64,000 nucleotides of DNA from Ecdyonurus torrentis (GCA_949318235.1 OX439132.1:42971331-43035330), one strand, 5' to 3'; shown: positions 29,732 to 44,830, numbered from the stretch's first letter. The notes: generated from the letters alone by a model not told the origin. Program-made: numbers and translations.

Positions 29732-30885
29732 CATAAAAAAAGAGAGAAAAAAATGTAGGTTTAAATAAAAAAATTATATACCCTGAAATATTCAATATAG
29801 CAACAAGATTAAGTTCTCACTGGTATGATTAGTGATCATCAAATCTTAGTGTTACATAGAACATCTCAGAATTTATAACCATAAAAAAAGAGAGAAAAAA
29901 AATGTAGGTTTAAATAAAAAAATTATATACCCTGAAATATTCAATATAGCAACAAGATTAAGTTCTCACTGGTATGATTAGTGCTCATCAAATCTTAGTG
30001 TTACATAGAACATCACAGAATTTCTAACCATAAAAAAAGAGAGAAAAAAATGTAGGTTTAAAAAAAAAAAAAGTATACCCTGAAATATTCAATATAGCAA
30101 CAAGATAACGTTCTCACTGGTATGATTAGTGATTATCAAATCTTAGTGTTACATAGATCATCTCAGAATTTCTAACCATAAAAAAAGAAAGAAAAAAAAT
30201 GTAGCTTTAAAAAAAAAAATTATACCCTGAAATACTCAATATAGCAACAAGATAATGCTCTCACTGGTATGATTAGTGATCATCAAATCTTAGTGCTAAA
30301 TAGAACATCTTAGAATTTCTAACCATAAAAAAAGAAAGAAAAAAAATGTAGGTTTACTTAAAAAAATTATACCCTGAAATATTCTATATAGCAACAAGAT
30401 AATGCTCTCACTGGTATGATTAGTGATCATCAAATCTTAGTGTTACATAGAACATTTCAAAATTTCTAACCATAAAAAAAGAAAGAAAAAAATGTAGGTT
30501 TTCTTAAAAAAAAATTATACCCTGAAATATTGTATATAGCAACAAGATAATGCTCTCACTGGTATGATTAGTGATCATCAAATCTTAGTGCTAAATAGAA
30601 CATCTCAGAATTTCTAACAATAAAAAAAGAAAGAAAAAAAAATGAAGGTTTACTTAAAAAAAATTTATACCCTGAAATATTCTATATAGCAACAAGATAA
30701 AGTTCTCACTGGTATGATTAGTGATCATCAAATCTTAGTGCTAAATAGAACATCTCAGAATTTCTAACCATGAAAAAAAAGAAAAAAAATGAAGGTTTAC
30801 TTAAAAAAAATTTATACCCTGAAATATTCTATATAGCAACAAGATAATGCTCTCACTGGTATGATTAGTGATCATCAAATCTTAG
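29732..30885 (+). repeat. Block copy of about 24,415-25,568 at 5,317-bp offset
   Basis: The TTAGTGCTCATC variant is at 24,661 and 29,978, and the CTAACAATAAA variant is at 25,301 and 30,618, both at a 5,317-bp shift. Because this block lies inside the 8,995-bp repeat, it appears a third time near 38,727-39,880. Confidence 0.78.
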
Positions 30886-33800
30886 TGCTAAATAGAACAT
30901 CTCAGAATTTCTAACCATAAAAAAGAAAGAAAAAAAAATGAAGGTTTACTTAAAAAAAATTATACCCTGAAATATTCTATATAGCAACAAGATAATGCTC
31001 TCACTGGTATGATTAGTGATCATCAAATCTTAGTGTTACATAGAACATCTCAGAATTTCTAACCATAAAAAAAGAAAGAAAAAAAATGTAGGTTAAAAAA
31101 AAAAATTATACCCTGAAATATTCAATGTAGCAACAAGATAAAGTTCTCACTGGTATGATTAGTGATCATCAAATCTTAGTGTTACATAGAACATCTCAGA
31201 ATTTCTAACCATAAAAAAAGAGAGAAAAAAAATGTAGGTTTAAATAAAAAAATTATATACCCTGAAATATTCAAAATAGCAACAAGATTAAGTTCTCACT
31301 GGTATGATTAGTGATCATCAAATCTTAGTGTTACATAGAACATCTCAGAATTTCTAACTTAAAAAAAGAGAGAAAAAAATGTAGGTTTAAATAAAAAAAA
31401 AAGTATACCCTGAAATATTTAATATAGCAACAAGATTAAGTTCTCACTGGTATGATTAGTGATCATCAAATCTTAGTGTTACATAGAACATCTCAGAATT
31501 TCTAATTATAAAAAAAGAAAGAAAAAAAATGTAGGTTTAAAAAAAAAATTATACCCTGAAATATTCAATGTAGCAACAAGATAAAGTTATCACTGGTATA
31601 ATTAGTGATCATCAAATCTTAGTGTTACATAGAACATCTCAGAATTTCTAACCATAAAAAAAGAAAGAAAAAAAATGTAGGTTTAAAAAAAAAATTATAC
31701 CCTGAAATATTCAATATAACAACAAGATAAAGTTCTCACTGGAATGATTAGTGATCTTCAAATCTTAGTGCTAAATAGAACATCTCAGAATTTCTAACCA
31801 TAAAAAAAAAAAGAAAAAAAATGAAGGTTTACTTAAAAAAAATTTATACCCTGAAATATTCTATATAGCAACAAGATAATGCTCTCACTGGTATGATTAG
31901 TGATCATCAAATCTTAGTGCTAAATAGAACATCTCAGAATTTCTAACCATAAAAAAGAAAGAAAAAAAAATGAAGGTTTACTTAAAAAATATTATACCCT
32001 GAAATATTCTATATAGCAACAAGATAATGCTCTCACTGGTATGATTAGTGATCATCAAATCTTAGTGTTACATAGAACATCTCAGAATTTCTAACCATAA
32101 AAAAAGAAAGAAAAAAATGTAGGTTAAAAAAAAAATTATACCCTGAAATATTCAATATAGCAACAAGATTAAGTTCTCACTGGTATGATTAGTGATCATC
32201 AAATCTTAGTGTTACATAGAACATCTCAGAATTTATAACCATAAAAAAAGAGAGAAAAAAAATGTAGGTTTAAATAAAAAAATTATATACCCTGAAATAT
32301 TCAATATAGCAACAAGATTAATTTCTCACTGGTATGATTAGTGATCATCAAATCTTAGTGTTACATAGAACATCTCAGAATTTCTAACCATAAAAAAAGA
32401 GAGAAAAAAATGTAGGTTTAAATAAAAAAAAAGTATACCCTGAAATACTCAATATAGCAACAAGATAATGCTCTCACTGGTATGATTAGTGATCATCAAA
32501 TCTTAGTGTTACATAGAACATCTCAGAATTTCTAACAATAAAAAAAGAGAGAAAAAAATGAAGGTTTAAATAAAAAAATTATATACCCTGAAATATTCAA
32601 TATAGCAACAAGATTAAGTTCTCACTGGTATGATAAGTGATCATCAAATCTTAGTGTTACATAGAACATCTAAGAATTTCTAACTTAAAAAAAGAGAGAA
32701 AAAAATGTAGGTTTAAATAAAAAAAAAGTATACCCTGAAATATTCAATATAGCAACAAGATAAAGTTCTCACTGGTATGATTAGTGATCATCAAATCTTA
32801 GTGTTACATAGAACATCTCAGAATTTCTAATTATAAAAAAAGAAAGAAAAAAAATGTAGGTTTAAAAAAAAAATTATACCCTGAAATATTCAATGTAGCA
32901 ACAAGATAAAGTTATCACTGGTATAATTAGTGATCATCAAATCTTAGTGTTACATAGAACATCTCAGAATTTCTAACCATAAAAAAAGAAAGAAAAAAAA
33001 TGTAGGTTTAAAAAAAAAATTATACCCTGAAATATTCAATATAACAACAAGATAAAGTTCTCACTGGTATGATTAGTGATCTTCAAATCTTAGTGCTAAA
33101 TAGAACATCTCAGAATTTCTAACCATAAAAAAAAAAAGAAAAAAAATGAAGGTTTACTTAAAAAAAAAGTATACCCTGAAATACTCAATATAGCAACAAG
33201 ATAATGCTCTCACTGGTATGATTAGTGATCATCAAATCTTAGTGCTAAATAGAACATCTTAGAATTTCTAACCATAAAAAAAGAAAGAAAAAAAATGTAG
33301 GTTTACTTAAAAAAAATTATACCCTGAAATATTCTATATAGCAACAAGATAATGCTCTCACTGGTATGATTAGTGATCATCAAATCTTAGTGCTAAATAG
33401 AACATCTCAGAATTTCTAACCATAAAAAAAGAAAGAAAAAAAATGAAGGTTTACTTAAAAAAATATTATACCCTGAAATATCTTATATAGCAACAAGATA
33501 ATGCTCTCACTGGTATGATTAGTGATCATCAAATCTTAGTGTTACATAGAACATCTCAGAATTTCTAACCATAAAAAAAGAAAGAAAAAAATGTAGGTTT
33601 AAAAAAAAAATTATACCCTGAAATATTCAATGTAGCAACAAGATAAAGTTCTCACTGGTATGATTAGTGGTCATCAAATCTTAATATTACATAGAACATC
33701 TCAGAATTTCTAACCATAAAAAAAAAAGAAAAAAATGTAGGTTTAAAAAAAAAATTTATACCCTGAAATATTCAATGTAGCAACAAGATAAAGTTTTCAC

Positions 33801-34959
33801 TGGTATGATTTGTGATCATCAAATCTTAGTGTTAAATAGATCACCTCAGAATTTCTAACCATAAAAAAAGAAAGAAAAAAAATGTAGCTTTAAAAAAAAA
33901 AATTATACCCTGAAATACTCAATATAGCAACAAGATAAAGTTCTCACTGGTATGATTAGTGATCATCAAATCTTAGTGTTACATAGAACATCTCAGAATT
34001 TCTAACAATAAAAAAAGAGAGAAAAAAATGAAGGTTTAAATAAAAAAATTATATACCCTGAAATATTCAATATAGCAACAAGATTAAGTTCTCACTGGTA
34101 TGATAAGTGATCATCAAATCTTAGTGTTACATAGAACATCTAAGAATTTCTAACTTAAAAAAAGAGAGAAAAAAATGTAGGTTTAAATAAAAAAAAAGTA
34201 TACCCTGAAATATTCAATATAGCAACAAGATAAAGTTCTCACTGGTATGATTAGTGATCATCAAATCTTAGTGTTACATAGAACATCTCAGAATTTCTAA
34301 TTATAAAAAAAGAAAGAAAAAAAATGTAGGTTTAAAAAAAAAATTATACCCTGAAATATTCAATGTAGCAACAAGATAAAGTTATCACTGGTATAATTAG
34401 TGATCATCAAATCTTAGTGTTACATAGAACATCTCAGAATTTCTAACCATAAAAAAAGAAAGAAAAAAAATGTAGGTTTAAAAAAAAAATTATACCCTGA
34501 AATATTCAATATAACAACAAGATAAAGTTCTCACTGGTATGATTAGTGATCTTCAAATCTTAGTGCTAAATAGAACATCTCAGAATTTCTAACCATAAAA
34601 AAAAAAAGAAAAAAAATGAAGGTTTACTTAAAAAAAATTTATACCCTGAAATATTCTATATAGCAACAAGATAATGCTCTCACTGGTATGATTAGTGATC
34701 ATCAAATCTTAGTGCTAAATAGAACATCTCAGAATTTCTAACCATAAAAAAGAAAGAAAAAAAAATGAAGGTTTACTTAAAAAATATTATACCCTGAAAT
34801 ATTCTATATAGCAACAAGATAATGCTCTCACTGGTATGATTAGTGATCATCAAATCTTAGTGTTACATAGAACATCTCAGAATTTCTAACCATAAAAAAA
34901 GAAAGAAAAAAATGTAGGTTAAAAAAAAATATTATACCCTGAAATATTCAATGTAGCAA

Positions 34960-37900
34960 CAAGATTAAGTTCTCACTGGTATGATTAGTGATCATCAAAT
35001 CTTAGTGTTACATAGAACATCTCAGAATTTCTAACCATAAAAAAAGAGAGAAAAAAATGTAGGTTTAAATAAAAAAAAAAGTATACCCTGAAATATTCAA
35101 TATAGCAACAAGATAACGTTCTCACTGGTATGATTAGTGATCATCAAATCTTAGTGTTACATAGAACATCTCAGAATTTCTAACCATAAAAAAAGAAAGA
35201 AAAAAATGTAGTTTAAAAAAAAAATTATACCCTGAAATATTCAATGTAGCAACAAGATAAAGTTCTCACTGGTATGATTAGTGATCATTAAATCTTAGTG
35301 TTACATAGAACATCTCAGAATTACTAACCATAAAAAAAGAGAGAAAAAAAATGTAGGTTTAAATAAAAAAATTATATACCCTGAAATATTCAATATAGCA
35401 ACAAGATTAAGTTCTCACTGGTATGATTAGTGATCATCAAATCTTAGTGTTACATAGAACATCTCAGAATTTATAACCATAAAAAAAGAGAGAAAAAAAA
35501 TGTAGGTTTAAATAAAAAAATTATATACCCTGAAATATTCAATATAGCAACAAGATTAAGTTCTCACTGGTATGATTAGTGATCATCAAATCTTAGTGTT
35601 ACATAGAACATCTCAGAATTTCTAACCATAAAAAAAGAGAGAAAAAAATGTAGGTTTAAATGAAAAAAAAGTATACCCTGAAATATTCAATATAGCAACA
35701 AGATAACGTTCTCACTGGTATGATTAGTGATCATCAAATCTTAGTGTTACATAGAACATCTCAGAATTTCTAATTATAAAAAAAGAAAGAAAAAAATGTA
35801 GGTTTAAAAAAAAAATTATACCCTGAAATATTCAATGTAGCAACAAGATAAAGTTATCACTGGTATAATTAGTGATCATCAAATCTTAGTGTTACATAGA
35901 ACATCTCAGAATTTCTAACCATAAAAAAAGAAAGAAAAAAATGTAGCTTAAAAAAAAAAATTATACCCTGAAATATTCAATGTAGCAACAAGATAAAGTT
36001 CTCACTGGTATGATTAGTGATCATCAAATCTTAGTGTTACATAGAACATCTCAGAATTTCTAACCATAAAAAAAGAGAGAAAAAAAATGTAGGTTTAAAT
36101 AAAAAAATTATATACCCTGAAATATTCAATATAGCAACAAGATTAAGTTCTCACTGGTATGATTAGTGATCATCAAATCTTAGTGTTACATAGAACATCT
36201 CAGAATTTATAACCATAAAAAAAGAGAGAAAAAAAATGTAGGTTTCAATAAAAAAATTATATACCCTGAAATATTCAATATAGCAACAAGATTAAGTTCT
36301 CACTGGTATGATTAGTGATCATCAAATCTTAGTGTTACATAGAACATCTCAGAATTTCTAACCATAAAAAAAGAGAGAAAAAAATGTAGGTTTAAATAAA
36401 AAAAAAAGTATACCCTGAAATATTCAATATAGCAACAAGATAACGTTCTCACTGGTATGATTAGTGATCATCAAATCTTAGTGTTACATAGATCATCTCA
36501 GAATTTCTAACCATAAAAAAAGAAAGAAAAAAAATGTAGCTTTAAAAAAAAAAATTATACCCTGAAATACTCAATATAACAACAAGATAAAGTTCTCACT
36601 GGTATGATTAGTGATCTTCAAATCTTAGTGCTAAATAGAACATCTCAGAATTTCTAACCATAAAAAAAAAAAGAAAAAAAATGAAGGTTTACTTAAAAAA
36701 AATTTATACCCTGAAATATTCTATATAGCAACAAGATAATGCTCTCACTGGTATGATTAGTGATCATCAAATCTTAGTGCTAAATAGAACATCTCAGAAT
36801 TTCTAACCATTAAAAAGAAAGAAAAAAAAATGAAGGTTTACTTAAAAAATATTATACCCTGAAATATTCTATATAGCAACAAGATAATGCTCTCACTGGT
36901 ATGATTAGTGATCATCAAATCTTAGTGTTACATAGAACATCTCAGAATTTCTAACCATAAAAAAAGAAAGAAAAAAATGTAGGTTTAAAAAAAAAATTAT
37001 ACCCTGAAATATTCAATGTAGCAACAAGATAAAGTTTTCACTGGTATGATTTGTGATCATCAAATCTTAGTGTTAAATAGATCATCTCAGAATTTCTAAC
37101 CATAAAAAAAGAAAGAAAAAAAATGTAGCTTTAAAAAAAAAAATTATATACCCTGAAATATTCAATATAGCAACAAGATTAAGTTCTCACTGGTATGATT
37201 AGTGATCATCAAATCTTAGTGTTACATAGAACATCTCAGAATTTCTAACCATAAAAAAAGAAAGAAAAAAAATGTAGGTTAAAAAAAAAATTATACCCTG
37301 AAATATTCAATGTAGCAACAAGATAAAGTTCTCACTGGTATGATTAGTGATCATCAAATCTTAGTGTTACATAGAACATCACAGAATTTCTAACCATAAA
37401 AAAAGAGAGAAAAAAAATGTAGGTTTAAATAAAAAAATTATATACCCTGAAATATTCAATATAGCAACAAGATTAAGTTCTCACTGGTATGATTAGTGAT
37501 CATCAAATCTTAGTGTTACATAGAACATCTCAGAATTTCTAACTTAAAAAAAGAGAGAAAAAAATGTAGGTTTAAATAAAAAAAAAAGTATACCCTGAAA
37601 TATTCAATATAGCAACAAGATAAAGTTCTCACTGGTATGATTAGTGATCATCAAATCTTAGTGTTACATAGAACATCTCAGAATTTCTAATTATAAAAAA
37701 AGAAAGAAAAAAAAATGTAGGTTTAAAAAAAAAATTATACCCTGAAATATTCAATGTAGCAACAAGATAAAGTTATCACTGGTATAATTAGTGATCATCA
37801 AATCTTAGTGTTACATAGAACATCTCAGAATTTCTAACCATAAAAAAAGAAAGAAAAAAATGTAGGTTAAAAAAAAAAATTATACCCTGAAATATTCAAT

Positions 37901-40900
37901 GTAGCAACAAGATAAAGTTCTCACTGGTATGATTAGTGATCATCAAATCTTAGTGTTACATAGAACATCTCAGAATTTCTAACCATAAAAAAAGAGAGAA
38001 AAAAAATGTAGGTTTAAATAAAAAAATTATATACCCTGAAATATTCAATATAGCAACAAGATTAAGTTCTCACTGGTATGATTAGTGATCATCAAATCTT
38101 AGTGTTACATAGAACATCTCAGAATTTATAACCATAAAAAAAGAGAGAAAAAAAATGTAGGTTTAAATAAAAAAATTATATACCCTGAAATATTCAATAT
38201 AGCAATAAGATTAAGTTCTCACTGGTATGATTAGTGATCATCAAATCTTAGTGTTACATAGAACATCTCAGAATTTCTAACCATAAAAAAAGAGAGAAAA
38301 AAATGTAGGTTTAAATAAAAAAAAAGTATTCCCTGAAATATTCAATATAGCAACAAGATAACGTTCTCACTGGTATGATTAGTGATCATCAAATCTTAGT
38401 GTTACATAGATCATCTCAGAATTTCTAACCATAAAAAAAGAAAGAAAAAAAATGTAGGTTTACTTAAAAAAAATTATACCCTGAAATACTCAATATAACA
38501 TGAAGATAAAGTTCTCACTGGTATGATTAGTGATCTTCAAATCTTAGTGCTAAATAGAACATCTCAGAATTTCTAACCATAAAAAAAAAAAGAAAAAAAA
38601 TGAAGGTTTACTTAAAAAAAATTTATACCCTGAAATACTCAATATAACATCAAGATAAAGTTCTCACTGGTATGATTAGTGATCTTCAAATCTTAGTGCT
38701 AAATAGAACATCACAGAATTTCTAACCATAAAAAAAGAGAGAAAAAAATGTAGGTTTAAATAAAAAAATTATATACCCTGAAATATTCAATATAGCAACA
38801 AGATTAAGTTCTCACTGGTATGATTAGTGATCATCAAATCTTAGTGTTACATAGAACATCTCAGAATTTATAACCATAAAAAAAGAGAGAAAAAAAATGT
38901 AGGTTTAAATAAAAAAATTATATACCCTGAAATATTCAATATAGCAACAAGATTAAGTTCTCACTGGTATGATTAGTGCTCATCAAATCTTAGTGTTACA
39001 TAGAACATCACAGAATTTCTAACCATAAAAAAAGAGAGAAAAAAATGTAGGTTTAAAAAAAAAAAAAGTATACCCTGAAATATTCAATATAGCAACAAGA
39101 TAACGTTCTCACTGGTATGATTAGTGATTATCAAATCTTAGTGTTACATAGATCATCTCAGAATTTCTAACCATAAAAAAAGAAAGAAAAAAAATGTAGC
39201 TTTAAAAAAAAAAATTATACCCTGAAATACTCAATATAGCAACAAGATAATGCTCTCACTGGTATGATTAGTGATCATCAAATCTTAGTGCTAAATAGAA
39301 CATCTTAGAATTTCTAACCATAAAAAAAGAAAGAAAAAAAATGTAGGTTTACTTAAAAAAATTATACCCTGAAATATTCTATATAGCAACAAGATAATGC
39401 TCTCACTGGTATGATTAGTGATCATCAAATCTTAGTGTTACATAGAACATTTCAAAATTTCTAACCATAAAAAAAGAAAGAAAAAAATGTAGGTTTTCTT
39501 AAAAAAAAATTATACCCTGAAATATTGTATATAGCAACAAGATAATGCTCTCACTGGTATGATTAGTGATCATCAAATCTTAGTGCTAAATAGAACATCT
39601 CAGAATTTCTAACAATAAAAAAAGAAAGAAAAAAAAATGAAGGTTTACTTAAAAAAAATTTATACCCTGAAATATTCTATATAGCAACAAGATAAAGTTC
39701 TCACTGGTATGATTAGTGATCATCAAATCTTAGTGCTAAATAGAACATCTCAGAATTTCTAACCATGAAAAAAAAGAAAAAAAATGAAGGTTTACTTAAA
39801 AAAAATTTATACCCTGAAATATTCTATATAGCAACAAGATAATGCTCTCACTGGTATGATTAGTGATCATCAAATCTTAGTGCTAAATAGAACATCTCAG
39901 AATTTCTAACCATAAAAAAGAAAGAAAAAAAAATGAAGGTTTACTTAAAAAAAATTATACCCTGAAATATTCTATATAGCAACAAGATAATGCTCTCACT
40001 GGTATGATTAGTGATCATCAAATCTTAGTGTTACATAGAACATCTCAGAATTTCTAACCATAAAAAAAGAAAGAAAAAAAATGTAGGTTAAAAAAAAAAA
40101 TTATACCCTGAAATATTCAATGTAGCAACAAGATAAAGTTCTCACTGGTATGATTAGTGATCATCAAATCTTAGTGTTACATAGAACATCTCAGAATTTC
40201 TAACCATAAAAAAAGAGAGAAAAAAAATGTAGGTTTAAATAAAAAAATTATATACCCTGAAATATTCAAAATAGCAACAAGATTAAGTTCTCACTGGTAT
40301 GATTAGTGATCATCAAATCTTAGTGTTACATAGAACATCTCAGAATTTCTAACTTAAAAAAAGAGAGAAAAAAATGTAGGTTTAAATAAAAAAAAAAGTA
40401 TACCCTGAAATATTTAATATAGCAACAAGATTAAGTTCTCACTGGTATGATTAGTGATCATCAAATCTTAGTGTTACATAGAACATCTCAGAATTTCTAA
40501 TTATAAAAAAAGAAAGAAAAAAAATGTAGGTTTAAAAAAAAAATTATACCCTGAAATATTCAATGTAGCAACAAGATAAAGTTATCACTGGTATAATTAG
40601 TGATCATCAAATCTTAGTGTTACATAGAACATCTCAGAATTTCTAACCATAAAAAAAGAAAGAAAAAAAATGTAGGTTTAAAAAAAAAATTATACCCTGA
40701 AATATTCAATATAACAACAAGATAAAGTTCTCACTGGAATGATTAGTGATCTTCAAATCTTAGTGCTAAATAGAACATCTCAGAATTTCTAACCATAAAA
40801 AAAAAAAGAAAAAAAATGAAGGTTTACTTAAAAAAAATTTATACCCTGAAATATTCTATATAGCAACAAGATAATGCTCTCACTGGTATGATTAGTGATC

Positions 40901-43900
40901 ATCAAATCTTAGTGCTAAATAGAACATCTCAGAATTTCTAACCATAAAAAAGAAAGAAAAAAAAATGAAGGTTTACTTAAAAAATATTATACCCTGAAAT
41001 ATTCTATATAGCAACAAGATAATGCTCTCACTGGTATGATTAGTGATCATCAAATCTTAGTGTTACATAGAACATCTCAGAATTTCTAACCATAAAAAAA
41101 GAAAGAAAAAAATGTAGGTTAAAAAAAAAATTATACCCTGAAATATTCAATATAGCAACAAGATTAAGTTCTCACTGGTATGATTAGTGATCATCAAATC
41201 TTAGTGTTACATAGAACATCTCAGAATTTATAACCATAAAAAAAGAGAGAAAAAAAATGTAGGTTTAAATAAAAAAATTATATACCCTGAAATATTCAAT
41301 ATAGCAACAAGATTAATTTCTCACTGGTATGATTAGTGATCATCAAATCTTAGTGTTACATAGAACATCTCAGAATTTCTAACCATAAAAAAAGAGAGAA
41401 AAAAATGTAGGTTTAAATAAAAAAAAAGTATACCCTGAAATACTCAATATAGCAACAAGATAATGCTCTCACTGGTATGATTAGTGATCATCAAATCTTA
41501 GTGTTACATAGAACATCTCAGAATTTCTAACAATAAAAAAAGAGAGAAAAAAATGAAGGTTTAAATAAAAAAATTATATACCCTGAAATATTCAATATAG
41601 CAACAAGATTAAGTTCTCACTGGTATGATAAGTGATCATCAAATCTTAGTGTTACATAGAACATCTAAGAATTTCTAACTTAAAAAAAGAGAGAAAAAAA
41701 TGTAGGTTTAAATAAAAAAAAAGTATACCCTGAAATATTCAATATAGCAACAAGATAAAGTTCTCACTGGTATGATTAGTGATCATCAAATCTTAGTGTT
41801 ACATAGAACATCTCAGAATTTCTAATTATAAAAAAAGAAAGAAAAAAAATGTAGGTTTAAAAAAAAAATTATACCCTGAAATATTCAATGTAGCAACAAG
41901 ATAAAGTTATCACTGGTATAATTAGTGATCATCAAATCTTAGTGTTACATAGAACATCTCAGAATTTCTAACCATAAAAAAAGAAAGAAAAAAAATGTAG
42001 GTTTAAAAAAAAAATTATACCCTGAAATATTCAATATAACAACAAGATAAAGTTCTCACTGGTATGATTAGTGATCTTCAAATCTTAGTGCTAAATAGAA
42101 CATCTCAGAATTTCTAACCATAAAAAAAAAAAGAAAAAAAATGAAGGTTTACTTAAAAAAAAAGTATACCCTGAAATACTCAATATAGCAACAAGATAAT
42201 GCTCTCACTGGTATGATTAGTGATCATCAAATCTTAGTGCTAAATAGAACATCTTAGAATTTCTAACCATAAAAAAAGAAAGAAAAAAAATGTAGGTTTA
42301 CTTAAAAAAAATTATACCCTGAAATATTCTATATAGCAACAAGATAATGCTCTCACTGGTATGATTAGTGATCATCAAATCTTAGTGCTAAATAGAACAT
42401 CTCAGAATTTCTAACCATAAAAAAAGAAAGAAAAAAAATGAAGGTTTACTTAAAAAAATATTATACCCTGAAATATCTTATATAGCAACAAGATAATGCT
42501 CTCACTGGTATGATTAGTGATCATCAAATCTTAGTGTTACATAGAACATCTCAGAATTTCTAACCATAAAAAAAGAAAGAAAAAAATGTAGGTTTAAAAA
42601 AAAAATTATACCCTGAAATATTCAATGTAGCAACAAGATAAAGTTCTCACTGGTATGATTAGTGGTCATCAAATCTTAATATTACATAGAACATCTCAGA
42701 ATTTCTAACCATAAAAAAAAAAGAAAAAAATGTAGGTTTAAAAAAAAAATTTATACCCTGAAATATTCAATGTAGCAACAAGATAAAGTTTTCACTGGTA
42801 TGATTTGTGATCATCAAATCTTAGTGTTAAATAGATCACCTCAGAATTTCTAACCATAAAAAAAGAAAGAAAAAAAATGTAGCTTTAAAAAAAAAAATTA
42901 TACCCTGAAATACTCAATATAGCAACAAGATAAAGTTCTCACTGGTATGATTAGTGATCATCAAATCTTAGTGTTACATAGAACATCTCAGAATTTCTAA
43001 CAATAAAAAAAGAGAGAAAAAAATGAAGGTTTAAATAAAAAAATTATATACCCTGAAATATTCAATATAGCAACAAGATTAAGTTCTCACTGGTATGATA
43101 AGTGATCATCAAATCTTAGTGTTACATAGAACATCTAAGAATTTCTAACTTAAAAAAAGAGAGAAAAAAATGTAGGTTTAAATAAAAAAAAAGTATACCC
43201 TGAAATATTCAATATAGCAACAAGATAAAGTTCTCACTGGTATGATTAGTGATCATCAAATCTTAGTGTTACATAGAACATCTCAGAATTTCTAATTATA
43301 AAAAAAGAAAGAAAAAAAATGTAGGTTTAAAAAAAAAATTATACCCTGAAATATTCAATGTAGCAACAAGATAAAGTTATCACTGGTATAATTAGTGATC
43401 ATCAAATCTTAGTGTTACATAGAACATCTCAGAATTTCTAACCATAAAAAAAGAAAGAAAAAAAATGTAGGTTTAAAAAAAAAATTATACCCTGAAATAT
43501 TCAATATAACAACAAGATAAAGTTCTCACTGGTATGATTAGTGATCTTCAAATCTTAGTGCTAAATAGAACATCTCAGAATTTCTAACCATAAAAAAAAA
43601 AAGAAAAAAAATGAAGGTTTACTTAAAAAAAATTTATACCCTGAAATATTCTATATAGCAACAAGATAATGCTCTCACTGGTATGATTAGTGATCATCAA
43701 ATCTTAGTGCTAAATAGAACATCTCAGAATTTCTAACCATAAAAAAGAAAGAAAAAAAAATGAAGGTTTACTTAAAAAATATTATACCCTGAAATATTCT
43801 ATATAGCAACAAGATAATGCTCTCACTGGTATGATTAGTGATCATCAAATCTTAGTGTTACATAGAACATCTCAGAATTTCTAACCATAAAAAAAGAAAG

Positions 43901-43954
43901 AAAAAAATGTAGGTTAAAAAAAAATATTATACCCTGAAATATTCAATGTAGCAA
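34960..43954 (+). repeat. 8,995-bp higher-order repeat, copy 2
   Basis: Second copy of the block above, abutting copy 1. The end of copy 1 and the end of copy 2 share a TATTATACCC monomer followed by CAATGTAGCAACAAGAT. After that, copy 1 continues with TAAG (34,96x) and copy 2 with AAAG (43,96x). This places the recombination junction within a few bases. The head-to-tail arrangement with no spacer is what unequal crossing-over between monomers would leave. Confidence 0.88.
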
Positions 43955-44689
43955 CAAGATAAAGTTCTCACTGGTATGATTAGTGATCATCAAATCTTAG
44001 TGTTACATAGAACATCTCAGAATTTCTAACCATAAAAAAAGAGAGAAAAAAATGTAGGTTTAAATAAAAAAAAAGTATACCCTGAAATATTCAATATAGC
44101 AACAAGATAACGTTCTCACTGGTATGATTAGTGATCATCAAATCTTAGTGTTACATAGATCATCTCAGAATTTCTAACCATAAAAAAAGAAAGAAAAAAA
44201 ATGTAGCTTTAAAAAAAAAAATTATACCCTGAAATACTCAATATAGCAATAAGATAATGCTCTCACTGGTATGATTAGTGATCATCAAATCTTAGTGCTA
44301 AATAGAACATCTTAGAATTTCTAACCATAAAAAAAGAAAGAAAAAAAATGTAGGTTTACTTAAAAAAAATTATACCCTGAAATATTCTATATAGCAACAA
44401 GATAATGCTCTCACTGGTATGATTAGTGATCATCAAATCTTAGTGCTAAATAGAACATCTCAGAATTTCTAACCATAAAAAAAGAAAGAAAAAAAATGAA
44501 GGTTTACTTAAAAAAATATTATACCCTGAAATATCTTATATAGCAACAAGATAATGCTCTCACTGGTATGATTAGTGATCATCAAATCTTAGTGTTACAT
44601 AGAACATCTCAGAATTTCTAACCATAAAAAAAGAAAGAAAAAAATGTAGGTTTAAAAAAAAAATTATACCCTGAAATATTCAATGTAGC

Positions 44690-44830
44690 AACAAGATAAA
44701 GTTCTCACTGGTATGATTAGTGGTCATCAAATCTTAATATTACATAGAACATAGAATATTACATAGAACCATAAAAAAAGAAAGAAAAAAATGTAGGTTT
44801 AAAAAAAAAATTATACCCTGAAATATTCAA
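44690..44830 (+). repeat. Rearranged satellite monomer
   Basis: In this unit the usual ACATCTCAGAATTTCTAACC segment is replaced by a short duplication of an ATTACATAGAAC motif (about 44,738-44,769), leading straight into the A-tract. It follows the TTAATATTACATAG variant, also seen near 33,685 and 42,680. It is the only monomer I noticed with this internal rearrangement. Confidence 0.7.

Larger units (their letters stand above)
25965..34959 (+). repeat. 8,995-bp higher-order repeat, copy 1
   Basis: This block of about 60 monomers recurs directly downstream at an offset of 8,994-8,995 bp. Rare private variants prove the correspondence. GTATTCCCTG is at 29,331 and 38,326, TAACATGAAG at 29,501 and 38,496, and the TGTAGTTT variant at 26,213 and 35,207. 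The block begins where the sequence after GATTAAG or GATAA becomes shared, around 25,965. It ends at a hybrid monomer around 34,955. I compared many lines by eye and saw only A-tract length changes and a few substitutions, so the two copies are close to identical. Confidence 0.88.
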
